DNA from: Nymphaea colorata
Taxonomy: Eukaryota; Streptophyta; Magnoliopsida; Nymphaeales; Nymphaeaceae
Direction: 5' to 3'
Length of the DNA: 64,000 nt
Assembly: GCF_008831285.2 (NCBI RefSeq)
Contig: NC_045142.1
Span: forward strand, 4,657,501 to 4,721,500
The translations under genes and the position numbers were made by a program. The notes beneath the pieces were generated by a model. It made no database searches. It was given only the letters and a program-made list of their open reading frames with translations, and was not told the DNA's origin. Below, in pieces: positions 1 to 11,639 of the stretch. Position 1 is the first letter of the stretch. Each line of letters starts with the position of its first letter.

Positions 1-230
1 GTGTTTTGGAACAAGATCAAGTTTTGTCGCCCAAAACCTAGTTCTAGATTGTCATCCACACACCCTCCAGATTGTTTTCTGTCTCCTATGAACAAAAAAG
101 TGTTCCCAATGTTAACAGTGAAAACGGGTCTCTTTTCCATGCTATCTAAAACAGATTATCTTGACCGACGGCCAGTCACGTGATGGGAGGCATCCAAATC
201 AATCATTCAAGGGGATAAATATTTTGCGTT
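1..230 (-). pseudogene. copia-type polyprotein fragment (protease region), truncated by the window edge
   Basis: Read on the minus strand, bases 60-200 match the better preserved copia fragment at 11275-11500. Both share the stretch that reads as a block around LDSMEKRPVF. The frame is broken here and no other retroelement domain is joined to it. It is a decayed scrap that cannot be functional. The relationship is seen by comparing the two copies; the copia assignment comes from the DSG protease-type motif in the other copy. Confidence 0.55.
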
Positions 231-870
231 CTTATAACATAAAGGTAGTGAAAGATGCACATGTGGCTGTTATATATATTCATATATTAATCCCTCTTTA
301 ATTTGAATTTGATGTTTAGTACCCCGCAGGCCTCAGTGAAAAAATTCTGGTTAAAGGACACAAGTTATAATATGGCTTTATATATATTTTTAAGGGGCCA
401 TACCTGTCTCACCTCCGTTTTATGGCTAGTATGCTTTGAATATTTTACCAAACAGAAAAGGTGCATATATAGGCCAGGAGAAACTGTCTGATCTCCTTAA
501 CTTGCCAAAATATTCACATAAAAATACATATATTTATAGTCCCCACCCAACTAACAATTTACATGTTTGGGCCCTCTTTTAAATTTCTGGTCTGCTATTG
601 CTACCAACTACGTTGACACTTAAAGGGAGCACTTAAATGGAGGCACCGTATATCAATTTATAGTTACCTTACGAAAATTCAACGATTTATAGTTATCATT
701 TGCATGTTTTACACTGTTGGGTATAGTAGCTTCTCTGTTTTTATGTAAAAGAAAAAGGCGATGTCATTTGGAGTTTGATATAAATGATGGGCTGTAGTTG
801 AAATTTCAGACCTGTTGTTATCACGTCTTACATGTCCAAGCGGGTGTAGGACGATTTTAGCATTATTTGC
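231..870. other. intergenic, no gene recognised
   Basis: AT-rich sequence with short TATATA runs. The open frames are short and show no family motif. The last 130 bases resemble sequence upstream of gene B and begin the duplicated promoter region of gene A. Confidence 0.5.
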
Positions 871-950
871 ATGGAATCAGTCGTCTCCACCTTTCAACAT
901 TCTGAGTTGGTCTTAGTAGGAGAAATCATTGAAATACGGACAACCATTTG

Positions 951-960
951 CTTTATAAGG
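951..960 (+). promoter_or_regulatory. TATA-like box of gene A
   Basis: CTTTATAAGG lies about 90 bases before the start codon at 1043, inside a block (about 870-1042) shared with the region upstream of gene B. In B the same position reads CTTCATAAAC (6354-6363), so the TATA core is weakened there. This is inferred from position and conservation between paralogues; no transcript start is known. Confidence 0.4.
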
Positions 961-1042
961 GAATCCGGGGAGAGTGGGAAATCGCCCTCATTTCCCGGGA
1001 GCCATCCATTCTCAGCGTTACTGCCACCTTCACTTGGCAGCG

Positions 1043-2442
1043 ATGAAGAATTCATTTCTCATTCTCTCCCTGCTGATGCTCACTGTTAACATGATTCATG
1101 TACTTTCGCAGGGTAAGTCTCCTAGTTTCCCTTACTAATCATGTTATAGGTTATCCTGAACGGGTTGGTGTAATGGATGGTATAAGCAATCTGTCTCTAT
1201 TTTGAGCTCTCGATGTGTTTGCAAAAGAAGGTACTTGTATGGGAGTTGAAGTGTAGTGGGATGAATCTCCAACAAACCTGATACTTCAGAAGATAGTGAC
1301 AAAGGTGAGGGTTCGGTCATCTTGCTGGGTGGTAGTGACAAAGATTTTTTATTCTTCATTAAATTATGTTTGTACATACAAATATACATATTTTTTGTTA
1401 ATCTTTAGATTTTTCGACATCATGCTCCATCGAAACTGATTATATGCACCGTTTTCATGTACAAACAAATTGTGCACTAAGCAGTATAATAACCAAAATA
1501 CTCTTAGCCACTAAAAATTTGAAACACCTATTCGTGTTTATGTTCTTACCACCGTCGTTTGAATAAGGGCTGCAGGCTAATCTTTTGTTAATTCTCGATT
1601 CTCTTTTGTTGATCAGGCGAACAGACACTCTACATAGCATGCGGGATTGCAACAGATTCTGTCCGTGATGATCACGGCAACACGTGGGTACCGGACGTCG
1701 GTGACATCAATTCTGGAGAACCTAAAATTGTTTCGCGGCAGAGTAATGATATGCCATTTCTGAGAACTGTCCGTGAGTTCCCCGGAGGGCCGGAGATGGC
1801 CCTCACTGCTACAAAATTCCACTACCTGGTCAGTCTGGCCTGGGTCTAATCAATGTGACTGCCTACTTCATTTACGACAACTACGATGGAAAAAGCACGC
1901 CACCAACCTTTCTGCTCCAGATCCAAAAAGTTAACGAGTTGACCGTTGAGACTGCTCCAAGTGGTGTCAAGTAGTATTCGGGGGCCTAACGGATTCTCGG
2001 AAGAAATGACAACTCCGTCTGCCTAAAAGGCGAAACTGGAGGAGGCGTGCCCTTCATTTCTGCTATGAAAATAGTTTACCCGTAAGGAGCATCAAGTGGA
2101 GAAGGGATATTTATTTTGAAAACATTGACATATAAAATTTTGTATCCGCTCCTACTCATGTCTAGAGGAGTGAAGGCATCGAAGTCATTGACAGTAAACT
2201 GTGATGCTTATTTTCTTGTTCTACTTCATGCTACATGCAGGACAAGTACAACGCTCATTAACCAACCTACGCCTGTTCAACAATCTAGCTCGTCTTCTAC
2301 TTCAACCAGTAAAGGGACAAAATCCTTTATGGTGCGTGGAAATGGTAAAGAAGGTGTGTTGAATTTTCTGGTGATCTTGTGGCTATCTATTTCATTCTTC
2401 GCATGGTAAACTCGAGCAAGAGGAGGCGGCAAGCGCTCGCAG
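1043..2442 (+). pseudogene. gene A: single-malectin membrane protein, pseudogene
   Basis: Three exons are visible: 1043-1112 (signal peptide starting MKNSFLILSLLML, donor GGTAAG), 1617-2081 (malectin-like) and 2241-2442 (Ser/Thr-rich stalk and TM). Exon 2 starts well (EQTLYIACG, then FLRTVREFP) but shifts frame near 1785-1812. The original frame stops at 1847-1849. The shifted frame keeps the family signature (NYDG, PPTFLLQI, PFISAM) but has stops at 1972-1974 and 1987-1989. In exon 3 the frame runs through a hydrophobic segment and stops at 2407-2409, just after the membrane span. Splice sites and phases match gene C. If expressed, it would make a short secreted fragment of the malectin lobe. 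No kinase exon follows. It is best read as a recently disabled copy of the A/B pair. Confidence 0.8.
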
Positions 2443-3560
2443 GTAACTCTAGCCATCTCTACAAGCTAATGTTAAACTTAAGGGGAAGCCGTGCCACAAA
2501 ATTTAGGCGGCCTTCTGCCTCTTCAATGAAAATTCAATCTAGAAATATCTCAAAAAGGCAGAAGTTTCTCGCCCTTTCACTCAACGATTGAGTTTAAGAC
2601 TGTTTCTGAACTTATCGTGTGTGTGTGTGTGTGTGTGTGTCTGGTACTGTGCACTTTCCATATGGAATTTTTTGTTTTACCTTCTATCTACCTCATTTGT
2701 TGGTTTTCATGGAAGTTTTGTTCCCAGCATTGACAAGTAAATAGGCAAAAAAAGTTTTCCAGTATTAAAGTTCTATGATGGATCCAAAACTAAAATTCAG
2801 TGTTTGTGGTTCACAATAGAGTGGCTTACGAAAAACCATGTTTGTTGACAAAATTGTCTTTGGGATTCTCATGGCAACCACAAATCCATTCTTTTAAATA
2901 TTGCCGCATGTTATCAGAAAATGATTTGCCCATCGAATGGTTGTGCATGGCTTTTGTGGTAATTTTGGATTAATATGTTGTGATAACATATCAGTTTAGT
3001 TAATATTTCGGATCCACATGTTTTTTTTTCGCTTGTATAAGAACATGATTTGTCAGTTGCATGGTTAATTTGTGTATGGCTCTTATGGAAAGTTTGGAAT
3101 AAATATTTGTTGTGACACATTAACCTTTGATAAACTTTTAGACGGTGCTCCTTCAAGAACAGGAAGTGAAAAGTTCCTTCATCCATTAGTACTTCTCCTA
3201 CGCTTTCAAGCATTTGTTCTTCCAGGTCTTCTGCATTCTTTGTCTTGGCGTGCTTACTCACAAATTGCTTCATCCCTGGAACTCAATGTGCAGATGTTGA
3301 GATGAAGGCAGGCGTCTGATCGTGAAAATAAACCCATAGATGAAGTTACTATATTAAATAAGTGAAGGGAATTGCCGTCTATTCAAGCAAATGTAACTGG
3401 TCGGGCCATGGAGGGTGCCTTCCGTAGGCCATGTTTAACAATTAGTCTTTGATCCTGTTGTTTGTATGTACGTTAAATTGTTGAACGTTAAATAAAGAAA
3501 GACGTGTATGTACCTTAAGAAGAATGAGAGCAGAGCAATCCAAATACAATGTCACCAAAT
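2443..3560. repeat. 3' flank of gene A, duplicated after gene B
   Basis: This stretch is homologous to about 7729-9430 downstream of gene B, and shows that A and B arose by duplication of gene plus flank. It contains a (GT)n run at about 2619-2640. The minus strand at 3130-3273 has an open frame beginning MKQFVSKHAK. Its counterpart after B (about 8990-9145) differs by an in-frame codon loss and one stop codon, so it may be an old exon relic. I do not recognise the protein. Confidence 0.5.
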
Positions 3561-4047
3561 CTAGTTTAATTTATTAAAATAGGGGCAAGGGAAAAGGAGG
3601 AGAGGGACTTCCGCTTTTGCACGGGCAGTCAGATTAATATTCCTGCTCACCGATGCCAATGGACCATAATTTTAGTCTCTCTTCGGTACCTAATGTTGAT
3701 ATGATACAAATGAACTATAACTTTCCTGTGACAAATATCCTTTCATGAACAGGCCATTAACCAAGCATAATCGGTAATAATCATCACTGATGTTTGTCTT
3801 GCGTCGATGAGGATTATTACCGATATGTGCTCACTCTTGGCTAATATTATTATCAACGTTCGGAGAACGTCGGTAATAACTTTCTAATTGATGTTCAGCA
3901 CACATCTGTGATCATATGTACACCAAGGAGAGTGAAAATCTCAGTGAAAGCTTTTAGCCACATAATTTTTACCAACGCCTAGAAGTAACGTCGTTAAATT
4001 TTGCCGACACTAGGAGCACCTGGTAATACGTGAATCTTGTGTAGTGT
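3561..4047. mobile_element. degenerate CACTA-like transposon end
   Basis: Several copies of a motif close to CGGTAATAA or its complement occur between 3765 and 4025. The segment ends at 4032-4044 with TCTTGTGTAGTG, whose complement begins CACTACACAAGA, close to the CACTACAAGAA-type end of plant CACTA elements. No transposase frame is visible and the other end was not found. This is a family-level inference from terminal sequence only. Confidence 0.35.
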
Positions 4048-5200
4048 TAGGATCTAGAAATGTGTTGATACCAAGCGATGAAATCTTCAGATGATTCAAC
4101 TTGCACGTATAGGCCCACCCAACACAGTTCCTGTGCAAGTCAAACGGTAGCCATGCTGCATAAGGTCTTAACCCACCCATTTGAACTGTGCCTCTTCCGG
4201 GACAGTCCATTGGTATCACCACATCTGATGTATGTTACTTGATTAAAAGCTTTCATTTCATGTCCACAGTCCACCAGTCAACAGATCTGCCATGTCCGTC
4301 CTCTGGAACCTGAGCATGTGGTTCCTTTCCAGCATATTGTGCCTAACCTCGAAATAAGGAACTTGTTCAATGATTTCCTGCAAAAAGTAGCAAAAAAGCT
4401 TTCACTAAAAAATCTCAACATATACATCTTCTCCACTACTACATAAAAAGCCAAAATCTCATTGAAATTTGCATCACAGTTTCCATGAAGGGAAGAATAG
4501 AGCAAGATTAATCTAACCATTTGGAAGAGATCACCCAGCCGGGAAATTCGCCAACACCGTGGCTGCAATTGCGATTCAAATCTCCCCAAGTTCTCTTTTC
4601 ATTCTTCAGACGAGGATACAAAAATTCAGAAAGAGAATAAGAACTCACTCGAAACACAAAACTCACAGCAAGCCCTCGCCTGCTCGCAACAAGCAAGGGC
4701 TCGCTGGCCAGTGGTCACAGTTGACCCTCGCCCGCCGGGGGGACTGGAAGGGTCGAGCTAAGTTTCCTTCCAGTGGGTAATTTTGTACATTGATTTTCTA
4801 TCCTAATATTGTTTTCCGTTTAAAAGCCGTTTGATAAGCTTCAAAAATGGGGTGGTGATTTCTTTTAGTTAAGGGCCTTTTTTGTATTTTTTCTAAAAAG
4901 TTTTTTGCATTTACATTGAGAAAAGGGACGGGATCCAAAATCGGCATATGGTTTTGGTATCGTTGAAGAACATTTTTGGTCTACCTAATAATTAATGTAG
5001 ACACAAATCAATAAATGAACATATATATATATTGAACATGAAGGAGATGACTTCTTTAATTTATTTTGTATGCGATTTTCTTTTTTGATCCGGTCAAGGT
5101 CAACGTCGCGACAACTGCTCGAGCCGTCTCTCCCCTTGCTGCAAAACGTACGTTTCTTTCAGCAAATGCATGATTCGTTAGCGATGGCAATTTGCTTGAG
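4048..5200. repeat. duplicated segment, copy 1 (also near 12.0-12.7 kb and 52.8-53.0 kb)
   Basis: Bases 4140-4420 match 12000-12160 and 52810-53040. Bases 4500-5180 match 12180-12730. On the minus strand a CTGCAAAAAG-type stretch resembling a splice acceptor is followed by a frame containing EIIEQ and PYFEV. The copy at 12.0 kb is open for about 32 codons in the matching frame. The stretch 4690-4760 is GC-rich. I recognise no known protein. It may be a repeated element or the decayed end of a minus-strand gene. Confidence 0.45.
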
Positions 5201-6240
5201 AGATGTAATGTCGTAGTAGTCTTCTTATCCAACTAAAGGTAGATGTCTAGAACTTGCAAATAAATGAAAATTGTGCTAAAAATATGATAGTTTTTTGGAG
5301 CTCATATTTTGCAGTTGGGGTTGTTGGTACATTTGAAACGAAAATAAGTAAATAAATTAAGGCAAGAGCAAAAGGGAATGAAATGAAAATTGTATTAAAA
5401 ATAGGATAGCTGTTGGAGATTATAGTTTATGGTGGGGTGTTGTCTGGAACTTTTGAGACCTGAGGTAAGTAACTGAGCTACAGCCCAAAAGTTGCCGGGA
5501 AGAGGAAAAGGAAAGGTTACTTGAAATTGGGAAGACTATGTGGATTAACATGAAAGGAAGTAATCATACGTCGTTGGTATGATTATAGATTTGCCATTGC
5601 TTCCTCAAGTGAATGCAATTGAGTTTTTCTTAAAATTATTTATTTCAGGCTGAAGGTTTAGGTTATGCTATAAGCACCTCTGAAGAGATGAAGGTTTAAG
5701 TAATCGTTGCCTCGAGGGATATAGTGTAGCTGGTAGATTTAATGGTATGTATAACGGCGGGTATTTTGTTTGATTTTCGTGAGCCTTTATTCCTGTGTCT
5801 TAAGGTGGTAGGGCATGACATCAAAGTTGAACCATTGTTATCGTTGTCACCCATGCAATTCAGGACTTAGAATGGAGGGGGGGGGGGGGGGGGCTTCAAG
5901 CTTTATTTCAGGCGGTAGGATGAGGTAATCCTTAACTGTGTCCACAGGTGCACAGTTTTTCCTCTCTTTCATAACTTGTATATTTGTTACTTATCAAAAA
6001 AAGGAGAAATCATTAAGTGGTTCTACATCCTGTTGAGAAAATTGGTTCTTTTTTATGCCAAAAATGGATAGTGATTAAACTATTCCTAGAAAAGGTGGAA
6101 TTGACAAGATTTTATAGCATATTTGAATTGATTTAATTTATTGATGAACAAGGGGCGTCATAAGCTTTCACATGGACTGCTATTTGTAGTGGAAATGTTA
6201 GACGTGGACTATTTTATTGTGCAAACTTAGTTTCTTTCCG
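5201..6240. other. intergenic, no gene recognised; poly-G tract
   Basis: No convincing coding frame. A pure G run of about 18 bases sits at 5877-5894. The sequence is moderately AT-rich and not obviously shared with other parts of the window. Confidence 0.5.
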
Positions 6241-6443
6241 TGCGTCATTTGATTGGATTATTGGAATATATGCGCGGGGTCAGTCGTCTCTACCTTCCAA
6301 CATTCTGACTTTGTCTTAGAAGGAGAAATAATAGAAATCCCGATGCCCATTTCCTTCATAAACGAAGCCCAGGAGACCGTGAAATCGCCCTCATTTCCCT
6401 CGAGGCATCCGTTTGATCTTTACGGCGAGCTTCAATTAGCAGC

Positions 6444-7754
6444 ATGAAGAAATCATTTCTCATTCTCTCCCCGTTGATGCTCACTCTTAACATCGTTTAT
6501 GTGCTTTCTCAGGGTAAGCTTTTTAATTCCCTTTGCTAATGGCTGTTGTAGAATAAGGACATCGGTAATGATACGGAGAAATCCCACCGGTATTGAAAGC
6601 ATACAAACTTAACACCCTGCAGAGATGAAAGGAAGGGTGTGGGTTTTTGGCCTTTATATGTACATATATAAAAATTTTTTAGGCTATGAAAGTTTGATGG
6701 TTGAATTTTATTTTCACAAAATTACGTATGTTTGTACATAAAAATATACACTTTTCTGTTAATCCTTAGTTTTTTTTCTTTACATCGCGTGATCAGAGAA
6801 GCTATTTGTACACGTGTTCATGTTCTAATCGTCCATTGAATAAGGACTGGCTAAATCTTTTCTTCGTTCTCGATTCTCTTTTTTGTGATCAGGCGAACAG
6901 GCACTCAACATATCCTGCGGGACAAGCAAGAAGCACCGAGGGGTTGACGTACCTTGCATTTCTGATCTAAATATAGTTGTGGCCCTCTCTAATGGCAGCA
7001 GGTAAGGAGCATTAACTTGGGGAGGGAGTTTTTTTTTTTTCTTTTTGACGTGTGCCGATATTTGAACTGTACAATGGGTTGAGCTAGGTTACCTTTTGAG
7101 GAAGTCATCTTGATCATATTGAAGAGTGCTAACCTTTGGATTATAGGTGCCATTATGAGGTCAAGTGGCCCTTTTTTGGTTCTCTCTCGCTCTCACCATA
7201 GAAAAAGAATATGGGGTTCCCTCCCGTGTGCATTCTAATTGATTTTGATGAAGTTATGATCCAAATTTTGCTGGGACACAGACTGAAATTAAGAAGCCTA
7301 TTAATGTAAAAAAAAAAAAAAACAGGACTTTTCTCTTGAGGGCCCAACCCAACAACAGCTAGTGCTAAATAAAATTGCTGAAAGTTTTTTCACAAAGACC
7401 CATTACGTTTTGTAACATTTTGAAAAGGATCAATTAAAATTTTGTATGCGCTCCTACTCGTGTCCAGCGGGGGAGAAGGCTTCGAAGACGTGGATAGTAA
7501 ACCGTGGGGTTTATTTTGTTGTTCTACGTGATGCTACATGCAGGCCACGTCCACCAAAAGGTCAGGATGCTTCACTCCACAAACCACCGACCACCGGAAA
7601 GGCAGCTGGGAAGATTGGCGGGGGGATTGTCGGCAGTATAGTGACCATTCTTGGGGCTATCTTTTGCTGTCGGCGCAAGGGAAAGTCGAGCGGGGAGGAG
7701 GAGGCGGGTCAAAAACAAGCGCCCGCAGGTAACTCTCCTTTCTCTCCAACCTAA
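6444..7754 (+). CDS. gene B: short membrane protein, malectin core deleted in frame
   Basis: Exons: 6444-6513 (signal peptide, MKKSFLILSPLML), 6893-7001 (remnant malectin exon, 109 nt) and 7544 onward (stalk and TM). Exon 2 keeps only the start of the malectin lobe (EQALNISCG) and a degenerate form of its end (VPCISDLNIVV). The middle, about 350 nt compared with gene C, is gone. Entry and exit phases (1 and 2) are unchanged, so the frame continues into exon 3: a Pro/Lys-rich stalk, a membrane span around GGGIVGSIVTILGAIF, then CCRRK and an acidic/Gln-rich tail. Reading through the donor at 7729 ends at 7754, giving 129 residues. Splicing to an acceptor near 7786 would give a longer, low-complexity tail. 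It can hardly bind carbohydrate as a malectin domain. It could be a pseudogene that happens to be open, or a minimal membrane peptide. Confidence 0.6.
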
Positions 7755-9430
7755 TGTTAACGTTACAGGGAAGGCCCCCGTGCTACAAATTTTAAGGCGC
7801 CTTCCAACCTCTTCAAAGAAAAATCAGGAGGTATCTTTAAGAAGCGGAAGCCTTTCTTTCTTTCTTTCTTTCTTTCTTTTTACCCTGTTATATACGACTG
7901 CTTCGTGTGTGTATATATATATACATGAGAGAGAGAGAGAGAGAGGCGATTGGGACTTTTCGCATACTTCATTCGAATAGCGGGTCTCCTGTGGCAAACT
8001 TTAACCACATAATACTACCACATTCAGGCGAACAAAAAAATGTGAATGGCTGAAATTTAAAACATAAATCGGGTGACTGTAATTAAAAAGTTCGTTTTTG
8101 CTTAAAATTAAGGGTATGGCCCAACCAGTTGCATGAGTCAGAATTTTTTTTAGTGTGGGGCATTGTTGCAGAGAAGTATTCATTTTAAAAGGGGCACAAC
8201 ATGAATAAGTAATTCAAAGACATCTATATAAAAATAAATAAAAATTTTGTTGTTGACGTGAGCAGTTACCCATGCCAGCTTATATATAGCTCCCATACTA
8301 AGCAAGCAAGCATAGAACCTGTGGTCTTCTCCTTCTTTGTCCCACATCCCCATTTTATAAATTCATCCCATTTAATCATTACAGGTTAAGGATAAGTGGG
8401 TAGTTCTCATCATCATGGTACCGAAAAATACATGTCATGGTGGTGTCCTTGGTGGACACCGAATAAAATATACCTAGGTAGAACTACATATCCAGGCTTA
8501 AAACTACTGGGTATTAGTATTGGATACCTTTTTGATGTATTTTTTTATTTTAATTTTCATTTATCCCATTTGTTTGGTTTTTATGGAACTTTGAACCATT
8601 GAAAAGTAAATAAGCAAAAAAAAAAAAAATCCAACATTAAAATTCCACTTAATTGTTTGGTAGAACTTTAAGGCTCCTATTAAAGTTCTAAAATGACTCC
8701 AAAACTCTCCACACAAAACTGCGGTCTTTGTGGCTCACAATACAATAACTTATGGAAAAACCATGTTATGTTGACTAAGTTGCTTTTGGGCTTCTCATGG
8801 CAACCACAAATCCATTCTTTTAAATATATCTGCATCGATCATCGGAAAATGATTTGCCGATCAACACACCTTTTTTTGCTTTTACAAAAAAATGAAGCCA
8901 ATTGCATGGTTAATTTGTGCACGGCTTCTTTGGCAATTTTGGAATAAATATTTGGTTGTGACAAATTAACCTTCTCGGATGAACTTTAAACGGTGCTCCT
9001 CCAAAAATAGGAGGTGAGAAGTTCCTTCGTCCATTACTACTCCTATGCTTTCAAGCATTTGTTCTTCCACGTCCTATGAATTCTTTATCTTGGCGTGCTT
9101 ACTTACAAATTGCTTCATCCCTGGAACTCAATGTACAGATGTTGAAATAGGGAAGGCGTCTGATCCTGAAAAGAAAAACATAGATGAACTTCCTATGCTA
9201 AACAAATGAAGGGAATTGCTGTATATTCAAGCAAATGTAACTGGTCGTGCCTTTTGAAGGTGCATTCCAAGTGGAGCTGAAGGTTTACGCCGTGTTTATT
9301 AGTGTTTGATCATGGGATTTGTAGGTCGAAGGCAAGTATTGTACGTTAAAATTGTGTACATTGAATAAAGAAAGACATGTACCTTAAGAGGAATGAGAGC
9401 AGAGGAATCCAAATACAATGTCACCAAATC
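7755..9430. repeat. 3' flank of gene B, duplicate of the flank of gene A
   Basis: Bases 8540-9430 align with about 2665-3560 after gene A, including a tract near 8790-8830 on cat-ggcaaccacaaatcc-type sequence and the minus-strand relic frame near 8990-9145. Bases 7755-8540 contain a (TTTC)n run near 7853-7880, a (GA)n run at 7927-7946 and nothing coding. Confidence 0.5.
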
Positions 9431-10189
9431 TAGTTTAATTTGAACTGGTTGCAGAATACTGAAAAGCAATTATTATGCATCACATAATTTCAAGGATCGT
9501 TTGGTCTCCACTTTGGTAGTACATCACAGGATCTATATTTGATGAAAAGAATACTATGCTCTTGAAATATATATTTCTAAAACACATGTTCAATTCAAAC
9601 TATTGAACCTCTTACCTCGGGCATCAATTTTTACAAAAAAAAAGAAAAAGAAAAAATGATTGCAATAGTGCATCAAATCAAGTCCTGAGTCGTTCAAACA
9701 ATTCGTCGAACTTTTGGTGAGTAAGTAAAAAGGCTAGGAATAAAAAACTTTCAAACATTCTAAAATGCATTTAAATGACAATCAATCAATGTAATATTTT
9801 GTAAATAAGTATATGTGTAGTTAAATTAGACATGGTCACAATTTGACAACATAATCAGGTGAAAACATAAATTGAAAAAAAATTGAGGATTTTGTGTTTG
9901 TATAGAGTTTTTATGAAATTAATATATCTACACGATATGTGGCTAGAAAAATTTGGACATATACCTTACAAACAGTTATAACCTTAAATCATTCACAAAT
10001 AAAAAAAAACTGACAACGAGATTGAGGAACCAACATTTTTGTCGTTTAGCAGTTCCAAAATGAAGAACACCTGCACTCGCCGAAAAAATGCGGTAACAGT
10101 AGGTAAGAAGATGGAAGAGAAAAGAAAAAGAAGGAAGAAGAACGGATGAGAAAAAGGGTTCAGGAGGAGTTACTACTTACTGAGACCGG
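9431..10189. other. intergenic, no gene recognised
   Basis: AT-rich sequence with poly-A interruptions. No open frame has a recognisable motif. The stretch 10080-10150 is purine-rich. Confidence 0.5.
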
Positions 10190-10700
10190 AGATCCATTAG
10201 CGACGCGCGTGAATAATCGGTAAAGGCTCTATTTAAAAGGGTCAGTAAAATTTGTGTGTAACTTTTGTCGAAGTCCGATGTGTGTCCGTAAAAGTGACAT
10301 TAGCAACGTTCCGAAAAAAGACATCAATAAAGGAGGAGCTATACAGGCGAACCTAGCGGATGTTGGTAAATTCTTCGTCAGAAAACAATTTCACCTCGTG
10401 TTGATAAAACTAGTTTCTTTTTATCGACAATGACAAAACAGACATTAATAAAAGTCACTTCTTAACGATGTTTGTTACCGGACATCGGTAAAAGTTAATT
10501 GTTTAGTTATTTTTATAAACCAAATGTCAGTAAAAGTCCAACTTCAATGCCACACACACCAGTTAAAGCTATTCTTCACCAACATTTTTCGTTAGACATT
10601 GGTAAAAAAATATCTTCGGCCACATGTACCCTTGGACGTGGATAAAAGTGGCCTTTTACGGACGTCCGTTTCACTTCACCGATGACAGCAAGAGTCGTTC
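10190..10700. repeat. array of GGTAAA-type motifs, probably CACTA subterminal sequence
   Basis: A degenerate motif close to CATCGGTAAAAG recurs at intervals of roughly 50-60 bases across this stretch, for example near 10216, 10484, 10525 and 10600. Dense short repeats of this type are typical of the subterminal regions of plant CACTA elements. It stands in the same relative place after gene B as the CACTA-like end after gene A. No transposase and no clear terminal inverted repeat are seen here. Confidence 0.35.

Positions 10701-10703
<3 letters not shown>

Positions 10704-10738
<35 letters not shown>
10704..10738. repeat. (AT)n microsatellite
   Basis: An uninterrupted TA dinucleotide run of about 35 bases. 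The open frames on both strands here that translate to YIYIYI arise from it. Confidence 0.9.
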
Positions 10739-10741
<3 letters not shown>

Positions 10742-11274
10742 AGAAACCACGGGCTCAGCAGTGGGGTTTCTCTTCCAAGGCTTTGACAATACTGCCAGCA
10801 AATCCACCTTATTCTTCGAGGCATCGGTAGGGTCACAGTGACGAGACAACGGTGGGGTGAAGAGAGTGAAAAAAAATGAATGAAGGACTTGATAGTTGAT
10901 TATAAAATTTTTTCATATGCTGGCGACATATTTTTTTTTAAATTACGTCAACATGCAATTTTTTTTAGAATTTTTTAAAATACTGTTTGTCCCTTATGAA
11001 ATATTACACAAACAACCCATGACCTCTAAAAAAATTTCAGAACAATCTTTAATTCCATTAAATAGCTTTTGGTATTTAGGTGGAAGATTCCGTGACACCA
11101 TTTCCAAAACCAAAATTCTGAAATGATCATCCCAGAGTCCTGATTGAGAGTAGACACTATCTAATTGGCTGAGGGAAAAAAGTATCAGAAAATTTGGCTG
11201 CCCATGCTTCATAAGCCTACCCGAACGTTCAATATAAACAACCAGTGAACAAGTAGAGTGGGTGGTCATTCTCA
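10739..11274. other. intergenic, no gene recognised
   Basis: A minus-strand frame of 93 codons (11275-10994) is open but has no motif I recognise. It adjoins the copia fragment and may be part of the same decayed element. Confidence 0.4.
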
Positions 11275-11500
11275 TTAATTATCGTGAGGCAACAAACTTC
11301 TATGGTGCAGGTATCTTTGGCTTATATGAAACGCTTGATTCTTTTCTGTTTCCAAAAAAGAAAGGAGTGTTCCAATGCCTTTCGGAGCAATATCAGCACC
11401 ATTAGCAGCGAAAACAGGTCTCTTTTCCATGCTATCTAAAACAAATAATCTTGACGAGTCGTTGTTCATGTGATCAATAGCACCTGAATCAATCACCTAA
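11275..11500 (-). pseudogene. copia-type protease-region fragment
   Basis: The minus frame begins MIDSGAIDHM, the DSG active-site context of copia retroelement aspartic proteases with the usual following DHM. It then has FAANGADIAPKGIGT, matching the position of the I-A-D-G..P..G-I-G block of that region. The frame ends after about 73 codons, with no zinc knuckle before it and no integrase after it. The same fragment, more damaged, lies at 1-230, so it was probably carried along in the A/B duplication. Confidence 0.7.
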
Positions 11501-11639
11501 TGGAGGATAAGCACGGAGTGATCTGATAACATAAAGCCAATGGCAAAAGCACATACGGGCTGTTAGATTCCTATTTTTACTCTTTTTTAAACCAATTGAG
11601 GAAGCGAAACTTTTTGTTTAGACAGGTGTTTGTATTTAG

